From Winogradskyella sp046545555 (GTDB lineage Bacteria; Bacteroidota; Bacteroidia; Flavobacteriales; Flavobacteriaceae): a DNA stretch of 64,000 nt. Each line of letters starts with the position of its first letter. The stretch's first letter is position 1. Positions 27,214 through 36,294 of this stretch are shown piece after piece. The position numbers and the translations under genes were made by a program. The stretch spans positions 434,001 through 498,000 of the forward strand of contig NZ_JBHZTH010000001.1 of the NCBI RefSeq assembly GCF_046545555.1, written 5' to 3'. The notes beneath the pieces were generated by a model. The model had not been told where the DNA came from, made no database searches, and worked only from the letters and a program-made list of their open reading frames with translations.

Positions 27214-28074
27214 ATGAACTTATATCCTATTAACGCTGGTAATTTTAAGTTAGATGGCGGAGCTATGTTTGGTGTTGTTCCAAAATCTTTATGGCAACGC
27301 ACAAACCCAGCTGATAGCAATAATATGATTGATATTGCGGCACGTTGTTTGTTAATTGAAAATGGCAATAGACTCATTTTAATTGACACAGGTATGGGTA
27401 ATAAGCAAAGTGAAAAATTCTATGGTTATTATTTTCTTTGGGGAGATGACACTATTGATACATCTTTAGCGTCTTATGGATTTCATAGAGATGATATCAC
27501 TGATGTTTTTATGACCCATCTTCATTTTGATCATTGCGGTGGAAGTATTCAGTGGAATAAGGACAAAACAGGATATGAACCTGCATTTAAAAATGCTCAC
27601 TTTTGGAGTAATAAAGACCATTGGAAATGGGCAACTAAACCTAATAGACGCGAAGTCGCTTCGTTCTTGAAAGAAAACATTATGCCTATGGAAGAAAGTG
27701 GGCAACTAAAGTTTACTTCTGTTCCCGAGAATCGTGTGTGTAAAAATTCAGGGTTAGGTTTTGATATTTTTTATGCCAACGGTCATACAGACAAACAAAT
27801 GATTCCGATGATAAATTATAAAGGAAAAACCATTTGTTTTATGGCAGATTTATTACCAACAGCTGGTCATATACCCTTGCCTTTTGTAATGGGGTATGAT
27901 ACCAGACCTTTACTGACTTTAGATGAAAAAGAAAGGTTTCTAAATATGGCCGCAAATAAAAATTATTATCTTTTCCTCGAGCACGACGCGCATAACGAAA
28001 TAATTACAGTACAACACACTGAAAAAGGCGTGAGGCTTAAAGATATTTATACATGTAAAAATATATTTAATTAA
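27214..28074 (+). CDS. MBL-fold metallo-hydrolase
   Basis: 286-residue metallo-beta-lactamase-fold hydrolase. The zinc motif HLHFDHCGG follows a typical LILIDTGMGNK strand. A second metal His lies in YANGHTDKQMI, then MADLLPTAGHIPL and a late EHDAHNE supply Asp and His ligands. There is no signal peptide, so it is cytoplasmic. It is of the quorum-quenching/YtnP-like size class, but its substrate cannot be assigned. The start is the ATG at 27214; the 211-base upstream gap shows nothing recognisable. Confidence 0.88.
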   Translation: MNLYPINAGNFKLDGGAMFGVVPKSLWQRTNPADSNNMIDIAARCLLIENGNRLILIDTGMGNKQSEKFYGYYFLWGDDTIDTSLASYGFHRDDITDVFMTHLHFDHCGGSIQWNKDKTGYEPAFKNAHFWSNKDHWKWATKPNRREVASFLKENIMPMEESGQLKFTSVPENRVCKNSGLGFDIFYANGHTDKQMIPMINYKGKTICFMADLLPTAGHIPLPFVMGYDTRPLLTLDEKERFLNMAANKNYYLFLEHDAHNEIITVQHTEKGVRLKDIYTCKNIFN

Positions 28075-28097
28075 AAACTAACAACTATTTAGACTCT

Positions 28098-29705
28098 ATG
28101 AAATTGAATTATAAATTACTTGCTTATACAGGAATAGCGATTTTATTTTTTGCCTGCGGCACAACAGCAGATATTCTTTCCACTCCAGTAGAAAATATTG
28201 ATACATCTCCTTTGAAGGTTACAGATTTAACTGATGTTGAAAAAAAGAACTGGGGACATTTAGATCTTGAAAAAGATACTATTCCGGGTATGGCTGTAGA
28301 TAGAGCCTATAAAGAAATTATAAAAAGTAAAAAGGGGCAAAAAGTGATAGTTGCCATTATAGACTCTGGTATAGATATAGACCATGAGGATTTAGATGGT
28401 GTTATTTGGACTAACAAAAATGAAATTCCTAATAACGGTAAAGACGACGATGAAAATGGTTATATAGATGACATTCATGGGTGGAATTTTATAGGTGATA
28501 CTTATCATGAACAATTAGAATATGTTCGTCTACTGGCTAGTGGAAACACTTCCGACCCACGTTATAGTGAAGCACAAACCCTTTATGACAAAGAATATAA
28601 ACAATATACTGATCGCAAAACGCAATACGACCAAATTCTGCAGGTTGTAAAAAAATCTGACGACATCCTTGCGGCTCACTTTAACAAAAGAGATTATACC
28701 ATTCAGGAGGTTAATGCAATTAAATCATCCAATCAAGAGCTTTCTCAAGCACAACAAGTTGCCCAAAGCATAAACGCTAGTGCTGATGGAGCTAGTTTAG
28801 TTGAGGCTACAGAAGAACTAAATAAAATTCTTGAACGTATAAATAACACTTTAAACTACAATCTAAACAAAACTTTTTCTGGTCGAAAAACTAATGATGA
28901 TGTTAATGACTTATCAGACATTGGTTATGGAGATGGTAATGTAAAGCCTCGTGAAAAAACTGAAGATCACGGCACTCATGTTGCCGGAATAGTCGCTGCT
29001 GAGCGCAATAACGGAAAAGGGGCGAACGGTGTTGCTAATAACGTTGAGATTATGGCTATACGCTCAACACCTAGAGGTGACGAATATGACAAAGATGTCG
29101 CACTAGCTATTAGATATGCGGTAGATAATGGAGCAAAAGTCATTAATGGTAGTTTTGGAAAGTCTTTTTCACCGCATTCAGAATGGGTTAGAGACGCTAT
29201 TAAATATGCATCTGATAACGATGTTGTATTTGTTCATGCAGCTGGTAATGACAGTAATAATGTTGATGTTAAACCTAATTTTCCAGATGATAATGTAAAC
29301 TTTATTGAAGTTTCTAATTCATATATTAGGGTTGGTTCATTAGCTCCTAAATATGGATCAAAAATGGTCTCTGATTTTTCAAATTATGGGAAAAAGAATG
29401 TGGATATATTTGCTCCGGGTTCTGAAATTTATTCAACCGTACCAGAAAATCAATACGAATTCAATGGAGGTACTTCTATGGCGGCACCTGCTGTTGCTGG
29501 AATCGCTGCTTTATTACGCTCTCAATATCCTAATTTATCGGCAACTCAAGTAAAACAAATAATTTTAGATTCTGGACTACCTTTAAAAACTAAGGTTGTT
29601 GTTGGCGGAGATGCTTCTAACGTAAAACCTTTTTCAGATTTATCAAAATCTGGTAAAATAGCCAACGCATATAATGCATTAATTATGGCTGCAAAAATTA
29701 AATAA
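28098..29705 (+). CDS. S8 subtilisin-like serine protease, lipoprotein, with coiled-coil insert
   Basis: 535 residues with lipobox FFAC (Cys20). The catalytic triad is complete: Asp89 in AIIDSGID, His291 in DHGTHVAG and Ser460 in GGTSMAAP. Between Asp and His there are about 200 residues where about 50 is usual. The insert (about 140-265) is charged and helical (SEAQTLYDKEYKQYTDRKTQ), probably a coiled coil. Acts in the envelope or outside. It is followed after 3 bases by the M1 peptidase gene, so the two are co-transcribed. Confidence 0.9.
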   Translation: MKLNYKLLAYTGIAILFFACGTTADILSTPVENIDTSPLKVTDLTDVEKKNWGHLDLEKDTIPGMAVDRAYKEIIKSKKGQKVIVAIIDSGIDIDHEDLDGVIWTNKNEIPNNGKDDDENGYIDDIHGWNFIGDTYHEQLEYVRLLASGNTSDPRYSEAQTLYDKEYKQYTDRKTQYDQILQVVKKSDDILAAHFNKRDYTIQEVNAIKSSNQELSQAQQVAQSINASADGASLVEATEELNKILERINNTLNYNLNKTFSGRKTNDDVNDLSDIGYGDGNVKPREKTEDHGTHVAGIVAAERNNGKGANGVANNVEIMAIRSTPRGDEYDKDVALAIRYAVDNGAKVINGSFGKSFSPHSEWVRDAIKYASDNDVVFVHAAGNDSNNVDVKPNFPDDNVNFIEVSNSYIRVGSLAPKYGSKMVSDFSNYGKKNVDIFAPGSEIYSTVPENQYEFNGGTSMAAPAVAGIAALLRSQYPNLSATQVKQIILDSGLPLKTKVVVGGDASNVKPFSDLSKSGKIANAYNALIMAAKIK

Positions 29706-29708
29706 ACT

Positions 29709-31511
29709 ATGAAAAAGATTCTTTTAAACCTGGCTGTAACAGCTATGGTCTTTTCTTGTGGAGCAACAGAAAAACCAATTGACAACACAAAACAAATAGA
29801 TGCTAAACCACAAAGCTATTGGCAACAACATGTTGACTATAGCATGGAAATTGATATGGATGTCAACAATTTTCAATACCAAGGAAAACAAAAATTAGTA
29901 TACACTAATAACTCACCTGATGTATTAAACCGCGTGTATTATCACCTATATTTTAATGCTTTTCAACCTGATAGTGAAATGGATGTGCGTTCTCGTACTA
30001 TAAAAGATCCAGACCCAAGGGTTGGCGATCGTATTAGTAAGCTTATGCCGAACGAAATTGGGTATATTAAAGTAAATTCACTCAAACAAAACGGTTCTTC
30101 TATTTCTTATGAAACTGTTGGCACCGTTTTAGAAGTACAATTAGGAAAACCTATTCAACCTGGTGAAAAAGTAACATTCGATATGCTTTTTGATGCTCAA
30201 GTTCCAAAACAAATAAGGCGTTCTGGTAGAGACAATAAAGAAGGTGTTGCGCTTTCTATGACACAATGGTATCCTAAATTAGCCGAATATGACGATGAGG
30301 GTTGGCATGCAGATCCATATATAGGAAGAGAATTTCACGGTGTTTGGGGAGATTTTGATGTTAAACTAACTATAGATAAAAACTATGTTGTTGGAGGTAC
30401 TGGATATAAACAGGGTGAACCAAAAGTAAAATCAGGAAAAAAAACAATTCATTTTAAAGCACCGAAAGTTCATGACTTTACTTGGGCTGCTGATCCTGAT
30501 TTTGTTCATGACACATTTCAAATGCCAAACGGTCCAACTCTAAACTTCTATTACAAAAAAGATTTAGAACAAAACTATATTGATAGCTGGAAAAAACTAC
30601 AAGCAGATACCGCTAAACTCATGGTTTTCTTTAGTGAGAATGTGGGTGATTATCCTTACGACCAATACTCTGTAATACAGGGTGGAGATGGTGGTATGGA
30701 ATATGCGATGTGCACACTTATTACCGGTAAGCGTTCTTATGGTAGCTTATTAGGTGTAACAGCACACGAAATGGCACACACCTGGTTTCAGTTTTTATTG
30801 GCCACCAACGAAGCTAAGCACGAGTGGATGGATGAAGGATTTACAAGTTATATGTCTGCTTTAGCTATGAATGCTCTACGAGAAGAAAAAGCTAAAAACC
30901 CACTTTCTGGATCCTACAGAGGTTATATTAGACTAGCAAACTCTGGGTTTGAGCAACCTCTAACCACCCATGCAGATCGCTACAGTTTAAATGGCGCTTA
31001 CGGTGCCGCTGCTTATAGTAAAGGTGCTGTATTTATAGCACAATTAGGCTATATTATTGGTGACGACAATTTAGAGAAAACAATAAAGAAATATTATAAT
31101 GATTTTTCTTTTAAACATCCTAAACCATTAGATATTGTTAGGACGGCAGAACGTATTACTGATTTTGAACTCGATTGGTATTTAATGGATTTTGCACAAA
31201 CTACAAACACTATTGATTATAGCATAAAGTCCGTTGAAGGTAAATCAATTACATTAGAGCGTGTTGGTTTAATGCCAATGCCTATAGATCTTTCTGTAAC
31301 TTACACTGATGGTACTACTGAGGAATTTTATGTACCATTACAAATGATGCGTGGCGAAAAACCAACGTCAGCAACTAAAATTAATGATTGGGCTTGGGCA
31401 ATGCCAACATATACGTTTGAAACTAACAAAACCGTTAAATCGGTGGAAATTGATGCGTCTCAAATGATGGCTGACGTTAAACGAGAAAACAATACATTCA
31501 CGTTAGATTAA
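29709..31511 (+). CDS. M1 family zinc aminopeptidase, lipoprotein
   Basis: 600 residues with lipobox VFSC (Cys17). The M1 zinc site is HEMAH starting at His353, with the third ligand Glu in WMDEG, spaced as in the family. It lacks the usual GxMEN motif; GGMEYAMC takes its place. The N-terminal beta domain (about 40-250) is like that of other M1 enzymes, but the protein is shorter than typical 850-residue aminopeptidases. It probably cleaves exported peptides and forms an operon with the S8 gene. Confidence 0.9.
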   Translation: MKKILLNLAVTAMVFSCGATEKPIDNTKQIDAKPQSYWQQHVDYSMEIDMDVNNFQYQGKQKLVYTNNSPDVLNRVYYHLYFNAFQPDSEMDVRSRTIKDPDPRVGDRISKLMPNEIGYIKVNSLKQNGSSISYETVGTVLEVQLGKPIQPGEKVTFDMLFDAQVPKQIRRSGRDNKEGVALSMTQWYPKLAEYDDEGWHADPYIGREFHGVWGDFDVKLTIDKNYVVGGTGYKQGEPKVKSGKKTIHFKAPKVHDFTWAADPDFVHDTFQMPNGPTLNFYYKKDLEQNYIDSWKKLQADTAKLMVFFSENVGDYPYDQYSVIQGGDGGMEYAMCTLITGKRSYGSLLGVTAHEMAHTWFQFLLATNEAKHEWMDEGFTSYMSALAMNALREEKAKNPLSGSYRGYIRLANSGFEQPLTTHADRYSLNGAYGAAAYSKGAVFIAQLGYIIGDDNLEKTIKKYYNDFSFKHPKPLDIVRTAERITDFELDWYLMDFAQTTNTIDYSIKSVEGKSITLERVGLMPMPIDLSVTYTDGTTEEFYVPLQMMRGEKPTSATKINDWAWAMPTYTFETNKTVKSVEIDASQMMADVKRENNTFTLD

Positions 31512-31534
31512 TATATCTTATTAAATAATAGTTT

Positions 31535-31567
31535 AAAACCACACTTAATACGTGTGGTTTTCTATTT
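31535..31567 (+). terminator. Terminator after the M1 peptidase gene
   Basis: Perfect 10-bp stem AAAACCACAC (31535-31544) / GTGTGGTTTT (31552-31561) with a 7-base loop and T-rich tail. It lies just before rnpA and argues against the upstream in-frame ATG for that gene. Confidence 0.75.
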
Positions 31568-31575
31568 TTGTTTAT

Positions 31576-31953
31576 ATGCAGTTCAGTTATTCAAAAAAAG
31601 ATAAATTAAAAAGTAAAAAACTTATTGAACAGTTGTTTGGTGAGGGCAAAACTGTCACAGCTTATCCGCTTAAGTTAATTTATCTTAAAACAAATTTTGA
31701 AGACGATTGTATCCTTAAAACAGGTGTTTCTGTGAGTAAGCGACTTCATAAAACTGCAGTTTCTAGAAATCGTATAAAAAGACTGCTTAGAGAAGCTTAT
31801 AGACTCAATAAACCACTCTATTTTAACAATAGTTCAGCATCTTATGCGTTTATGATTTTGTATCTTAGTAAGGATGGAATAACTTTTGATAAATTAAACT
31901 GCAGTATGAAATTATTGTTTGAGAAATTTATCGCAAAAACTTCGGACTCTTAA
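31576..31953 (+). CDS. rnpA: Ribonuclease P protein component
   Basis: Protein subunit of RNase P, which cuts tRNA 5' leaders. It has 125 residues from the ATG at 31576 (MQFSYSKKDKLK). An earlier in-frame ATG (31552) falls inside the terminator and is unlikely. The RNR motif region is present: SRNRIKRLLREAYRLNK, preceded by GVSVSKRLHKTAV. It precedes the S41 protease gene by only 10 bases. In many bacteria rnpA lies beside rpmH and dnaA; neither is here. Confidence 0.94.
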   Translation: MQFSYSKKDKLKSKKLIEQLFGEGKTVTAYPLKLIYLKTNFEDDCILKTGVSVSKRLHKTAVSRNRIKRLLREAYRLNKPLYFNNSSASYAFMILYLSKDGITFDKLNCSMKLLFEKFIAKTSDS

Positions 31954-31963
31954 AATCGACCCA

Positions 31964-33598
31964 ATGAAAAAACGTCTACCTAAAAATATAACACTCCTAA
32001 TTTTAGCTATTGCTATTTTCTTTAGTACCACAGCCTTTAAAAATGATTTTTTTGAAATCGCTAAACAAATAGAAATTTTCACAACCATGTTTAAAGAACT
32101 CAACATGAACTATGTGGATGAAACCAATCCGGGAGAATTAATGGATACGGCAATAAAAAGCATGCTAGATGATTTAGATCCTTACACACGCTTTTATAAT
32201 GAACAAGACGTTGAAGCCTCTAGGATAAACAACGCTGGTGATTATACTGGTATTGGAGCTAAAGTTTTAACTCTAAAAGACAAACTTGTAATCGTAGAGC
32301 CATATAAAAATTATGCGGCTGATAAGGCTGGTCTTAAAGCCGGTGACGAAATTATAAAAGTAGATAATGTCGTTGTAGCAGATTTTAAAGATGATGCTGG
32401 TAATCTTCTTCAAGGTGCTGCTGGTACAGAGGTTAATGTAACATTTAAGCGTCAAGAAAAAACAAATACTGTAAAAATCATTAGAGAATCTCTTGACATT
32501 AAAGCTGTCCCTCATTACTCTATGGTAGACGAAACAACAGGTTATATTGTACTTAGAAAATTTAATGAAAAAGCTTCTGCTGAAACGCTTGGAGCCTTAA
32601 GAGCCTTAAAAAATCAAGGTGCTACAAAACTGATATTAGACCTAAGGGGTAATCCGGGTGGTTTATTAAATGAAGCTGTTAATGTAACAAACATTTTTGT
32701 TCCTAAAAACCAATTGGTAGTTACCACAAAATCTAAAGTTAAAAAGTATAATAAAACTTATTACACTAAACGCGATGCTATAGATACAGAAATTCCTTTA
32801 GTAGTATTAATAGACGGCAGTAGCGCCTCAGCTAGTGAAATTGTTTCAGGAGCATTGCAAGATATGGATAGAGCCGTTATAGTTGGTGCCCGTAGTTTTG
32901 GTAAAGGATTGGTACAACGACCAAAACCCTTAACCTACGGTACTCAAATGAAAATAACAATTTCTAGGTATTATACTCCTTCTGGTAGATGCATACAGGC
33001 TTTAGATTATTGGAACAGAGATGAAAATGGTAAAGCGACGCGAGTTAAAAAAGAAAATTACAATGCTTTTAAAACCAGAAATGGACGCGATGTTTTCGAT
33101 GGTGGTGGTGTACAGCCAGATATTGAGGTTGCACTTTCTAAACAAACACCAATAACGAAAGCTATATTAAACGAAAATCTAGTTTTTAATTATGCTACGC
33201 AATATAGTTACAACAATAAGGTGAATGATTTAAATGGTTTTAAACTTTCCGACACTGACTTTAATAAATTTAAGACTTACTTAAAATCTACAGGATTCAA
33301 TTTTGAAACCAAAACTGAAAAATCTTTAGAAAATGTCATAAATATTGCAAAAGAAGAGGAGTTGAGCGGAGTTATTAATTCAGAATTAAAAGATATAACT
33401 ACAGCGTTGCAATCTTATAAAACCAATTCTATAAACATAAATAAAGCACAATTAAAATCATTATTAACAGACGAAATTATTAAACGTTTTTTCTATAGTG
33501 AGGGATTATATACTTACTATACTAAAAATAATACTGAGATTAAAAAAGCCTTAAGTGTACTCAATAATCCTTCGCAATACACTAGTATTTTAAGATAA
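31964..33598 (+). CDS. S41 family C-terminal processing peptidase (Ctp-like)
   Basis: Exported serine protease of 544 residues from the ATG at 31964 (MKKRLPKNITLLIL), with a signal anchor at about 8-24. A PDZ domain (GLKAGDEIIKVDNVVV) is followed by the S41 catalytic core. The motif GSSASASEIVSGALQ carries the catalytic Ser, and SFGKGLVQ the Lys. It acts in the periplasm on protein C termini. It follows rnpA by 10 bases. Confidence 0.93.
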   Translation: MKKRLPKNITLLILAIAIFFSTTAFKNDFFEIAKQIEIFTTMFKELNMNYVDETNPGELMDTAIKSMLDDLDPYTRFYNEQDVEASRINNAGDYTGIGAKVLTLKDKLVIVEPYKNYAADKAGLKAGDEIIKVDNVVVADFKDDAGNLLQGAAGTEVNVTFKRQEKTNTVKIIRESLDIKAVPHYSMVDETTGYIVLRKFNEKASAETLGALRALKNQGATKLILDLRGNPGGLLNEAVNVTNIFVPKNQLVVTTKSKVKKYNKTYYTKRDAIDTEIPLVVLIDGSSASASEIVSGALQDMDRAVIVGARSFGKGLVQRPKPLTYGTQMKITISRYYTPSGRCIQALDYWNRDENGKATRVKKENYNAFKTRNGRDVFDGGGVQPDIEVALSKQTPITKAILNENLVFNYATQYSYNNKVNDLNGFKLSDTDFNKFKTYLKSTGFNFETKTEKSLENVINIAKEEELSGVINSELKDITTALQSYKTNSININKAQLKSLLTDEIIKRFFYSEGLYTYYTKNNTEIKKALSVLNNPSQYTSILR

Positions 33599-33661
33599 AA
33601 AATAAAATTTTCTATATTTAACATTAGAGAGATTTTCAAATTATAAGAAAATTCAACAAAA

Positions 33662-34504
33662 ATGAAGTCCTTACTAATCATATTATTTTTAAGTTTTCAG
33701 TTAGCTATTGCTCAAAAAGAGATAAAGCATCAGGTCTATTTTCTTACAGATCAATACGAAATTCCGGAAACTGAAGAAAGTCGACTTTTATTATTCTTAT
33801 CTGAAATTGAAAACATGGATGTTAAGAAAATTTCTATCTATGGATTTTGTGACGATAGAGGGAGTGATAGTTATAATCTTGTGTTATCCCAGCAACGAGC
33901 AGATGCTATAAAAAGCGTATTTTCTAATAACGAATTTGACGAATCCGTAATAACTAATGTTGATGGTAAAGGTGAAATATTATTAAATGTTATAAACGAT
34001 AACGATCTGTATAAAATCCGTGGGCTTAATCGTAAAGTTGAAATTATAGTTCAACCTTATGATCCACCAAGGGTAAAAGTTGAGAAAAAACCGGCAAAAG
34101 AAACAACAGAAGATTTACTTAAAGGTGATTTAAAAGAAGGTGATAAAATTCAGCTTGAAAATATTTTATTTAGAACTGGATATAGCTATCTCACCAAAGA
34201 ATCTAAAGTTGTTTTAGATGATATTGCTAAAATTCTTGTAAAACGAACAGATATATTCTTTACTATAGAAGGTCATGTTTGTTGCACACATGGTAGTAGA
34301 GATGCTATAGATAGAAAAACAAAAAAACGTAACTTATCTCTTGCACGAGCTAAAACTGTTTATGATTATCTCGCAGAACGCGGTGTAAAACGTTATCGTA
34401 TGAAATTTGTAGGTCATAAACGTAAATTTCCATTAGGTGGTGAACCAGAATTAGATAGACGTGTAGAGATATTAGTAACTCGTATTCTTAAACAAAAAAA
34501 CTAA
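33662..34504 (+). CDS. OmpA-family outer-membrane/peptidoglycan-binding protein
   Basis: 280 residues with a signal peptide ending near AIAQ. There are two OmpA-like segments. A weak N-terminal one (about 25-130) has ISIYGFCDDRGSDSYNLVLSQQRA. A clear C-terminal one (about 160-275) has ILFRTGYSYLTKES, IEGHVCCTHG, LARAKTVYDYL and RRVEILV. The C-terminal domain should bind peptidoglycan. The protein lacks a beta-barrel, so it is probably periplasmic or an outer-membrane accessory. It ends 4 bases into the convergent ElaA-like gene. Confidence 0.85.
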   Translation: MKSLLIILFLSFQLAIAQKEIKHQVYFLTDQYEIPETEESRLLLFLSEIENMDVKKISIYGFCDDRGSDSYNLVLSQQRADAIKSVFSNNEFDESVITNVDGKGEILLNVINDNDLYKIRGLNRKVEIIVQPYDPPRVKVEKKPAKETTEDLLKGDLKEGDKIQLENILFRTGYSYLTKESKVVLDDIAKILVKRTDIFFTIEGHVCCTHGSRDAIDRKTKKRNLSLARAKTVYDYLAERGVKRYRMKFVGHKRKFPLGGEPELDRRVEILVTRILKQKN

Positions 34505-34944
34505 GATTTTATCATATTTATATGCGGAATACCATCCTCTAAGTACTCCTCTCCTACTTCTTTAAAATCTAAATTGTTATAAAATCTTTTCAAATAAGTC
34601 TGAGCTGAAATTCTAATTTCAGTTACATTATAATGACTTTTAATAGCTTTTATAGAAGCTTGCATTATTTTATAACCATATTTAAATTTTCTATCACTTT
34701 CTTTTACAACAACTCTACCAATACTCGCTTCTTTAAAATAATCTAATGGTTTAAAAATACGCGTATAAGCAACAAGCCTATTATGTGAATATCCTAAAAT
34801 ATGTAATGCTTTTTCATCTTTTCCATCAAGATCCTGATACACGCAATCTTGCTCAACAACAAAAACTTCACTCCGTAATTGAAGTAAATCATAAAGCTCT
34901 TTTGTAGTAAGCTCTTTAAAGGATTTAATAAATGTAGTTAACAA
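34501..34944 (-). CDS. ElaA-like GNAT N-acetyltransferase
   Basis: 147 residues, a GNAT-fold acetyltransferase of the ElaA group. The N-terminal signature FKELTTKELYDLLQLRSEVF and the following VVEQDCVYQDLDGKD are typical. The acetyl-CoA loop is reduced to RVVVKESDRKFKYGYKIM. The substrate is not known. It overlaps rpiB by 7 bases, so the two form an operon. Confidence 0.88.
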   Translation of the reverse strand: MLTTFIKSFKELTTKELYDLLQLRSEVFVVEQDCVYQDLDGKDEKALHILGYSHNRLVAYTRIFKPLDYFKEASIGRVVVKESDRKFKYGYKIMQASIKAIKSHYNVTEIRISAQTYLKRFYNNLDFKEVGEEYLEDGIPHINMIKS

Positions 34945-35372
34945 CTTAAAGGAATTTTATCTACTCGGTTCTGATGACGACCACCTTCAAAAACAGTATT
35001 TAGAAATACATCTACCATCTTTATAGCTTGAGGAATCGATGTAAAACGTGCAGGAATACAAATAATATTAGCATCATTATGTAAACGAGTTAATTCTGTA
35101 ATTTCACTTGTCCAACAAACACCTGCCCTAACCTTTTGATACTTATTAGCTGTCATTGCCACACCGTTTGCACTACCACAAATTAAAATTCCATAATCAA
35201 CCTTTTCTTCTGCTACATCTTTAGCAACAGGATGCACGAAATCTGGATAATCTACACTATCTAAAGTATCAGTTCCATAATTCGTTAAGGTATATCCTTT
35301 AGCTTCTAAATGTTTTGTAATAGCAGCTTTATAATCTGGACCTGCGTGATCGTTTCCTATAGATATTTTCAT
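34938..35372 (-). CDS. rpiB: Ribose-5-phosphate isomerase B
   Basis: Interconverts ribose-5-phosphate and ribulose-5-phosphate in the pentose phosphate pathway. It has 144 residues from the ATG at 35372 (MKISIGNDHAGPDYK). An in-frame TTG one codon earlier is not needed. RpiB/LacAB motifs present: GNDHAG, CGSANGVAMTANK with the catalytic Cys, and the late GGRHQNRV. It is the upstream gene of the rpiB-elaA pair and borders the large AT-rich region on its right. Confidence 0.94.
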   Translation of the reverse strand: MKISIGNDHAGPDYKAAITKHLEAKGYTLTNYGTDTLDSVDYPDFVHPVAKDVAEEKVDYGILICGSANGVAMTANKYQKVRAGVCWTSEITELTRLHNDANIICIPARFTSIPQAIKMVDVFLNTVFEGGRHQNRVDKIPLSC

Positions 35373-35439
35373 CAATTTAAATTTTAAATTGTTTCCGTGA
35401 AAACGGAAATCTCTTATTAAATTTCAAAGTTAATAATTA

Positions 35440-35990
35440 CATATAAGTATGTATAACTTATACTAGCTTACTTATCCATAAATTTTAAGTTTGATTATAT
35501 AGTTTTTTATCAGCACTAATAATCGCTGTTTACAAGTACACTTAAAAATGAGGATTACTTGTTAATAACTGTTTGTAATTAGTTAAAACTAAAATTAGGT
35601 TTATCCACTTATTTTAGCAATCAAAAATAGAAAGATATAAACCTAATTAGTTAGCTGTTTTTTTAGAACGAGTTATTAAGAATCATTTATATATAAATAA
35701 ACATTTTTTAACTAAAAACATATAAGTAATTTATATTAACACCTCTTATTAACAGTTGTTAATAGCTTTTAAAATAAGACTTAAAATGAAGTAGTTACCT
35801 ATAATTTTTATGTTAATTACCTATTAAATAAATCTGATAAGTCACATATCAAAGCAAAATACTAAAAAGTTATAGTAGCTATTAACAGACTATAATAAGC
35901 ATTATTTTATTTTTTAAATTTTAAAAGAAAAATGATGATATGTATATATATGTTGATAAGTGTGAAATTTATAATAATCTTACTTACTTT
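35440..35990. other. Candidate chromosomal replication origin (oriC)
   Basis: Part of a 922-base gene-free stretch (35373-36294), extremely AT-rich. DnaA-box-like nonamers of the form TTAT(C/T)(A/C)ACA or one base off occur on the plus strand at 35472 (TTATCCATA), 35507 (TTATCAGCA), 35601 (TTATCCACT), 35746 (TTATTAACA) and 35879 (CTATTAACA). On the minus strand they occur at 35560-35568, 35757-35765, 35834-35842 and 35951-35959 (TTATCAACA). Two parS-type sites and rnpA/mnmG lie within 21 kb. dnaA is not in the window. In AT-rich DNA such nonamers can arise by chance, so this is a hypothesis. Confidence 0.4.
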
Positions 35991-36103
35991 CAACTTAATT
36001 AATGAAACAAATATTGATACTTTTAAAATTTAATTCGGGCGTATATACCATCGAAGTAGAAACAAGCCAAGGAAAAATCTCTAAGAAGCTAATTATAAAA
36101 TAG
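35989..36103 (+). pseudogene. Remnant of a type IX secretion C-terminal sorting domain
   Basis: The last 33 codons before the stop at 36101-36103 read FNSGVYTIEVETSQGK and then ISKKLIIK, the hallmark tail of type A T9SS sorting domains. One base out of frame just upstream lies INETNIDTFK, which would normally precede it, so a frameshift separates the two. No catalytic body remains upstream. A terminator follows at 36122-36153. This is the 3' stub of a lost secreted-protein gene. Confidence 0.6.
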
Positions 36104-36121
36104 ATTGAAAAGAATTAATTT

Positions 36122-36153
36122 AAAAAAGTACTGTAAAATTTACAGTGCTTTTT
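36122..36153 (+). terminator. Terminator behind the T9SS remnant
   Basis: Long hairpin, AAAAAAGTACTGTAAA against TTTACAGTGCTTTTTT with one G-T pair, flanked by A and T tracts. It matches the end of the former gene upstream. Confidence 0.7.
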
Positions 36154-36294
36154 TATTAATTTAACAGTAACTAAACACTATTAAATTTTAATAACGTAGC
36201 TTTGTGAAAACTTAATACCTTCTCTTCCACTTGTATTAAGTTAAGAATTAAGAATTCCTAACACTTTTAGGAAAAGAATATGATTACAAATTAA

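Noticed and set aside
31552..31575. Earlier ATG for rnpA adding eight residues
   Set aside because: It falls inside the terminator stem of the preceding gene, and the later ATG gives a conventional RnpA N terminus.
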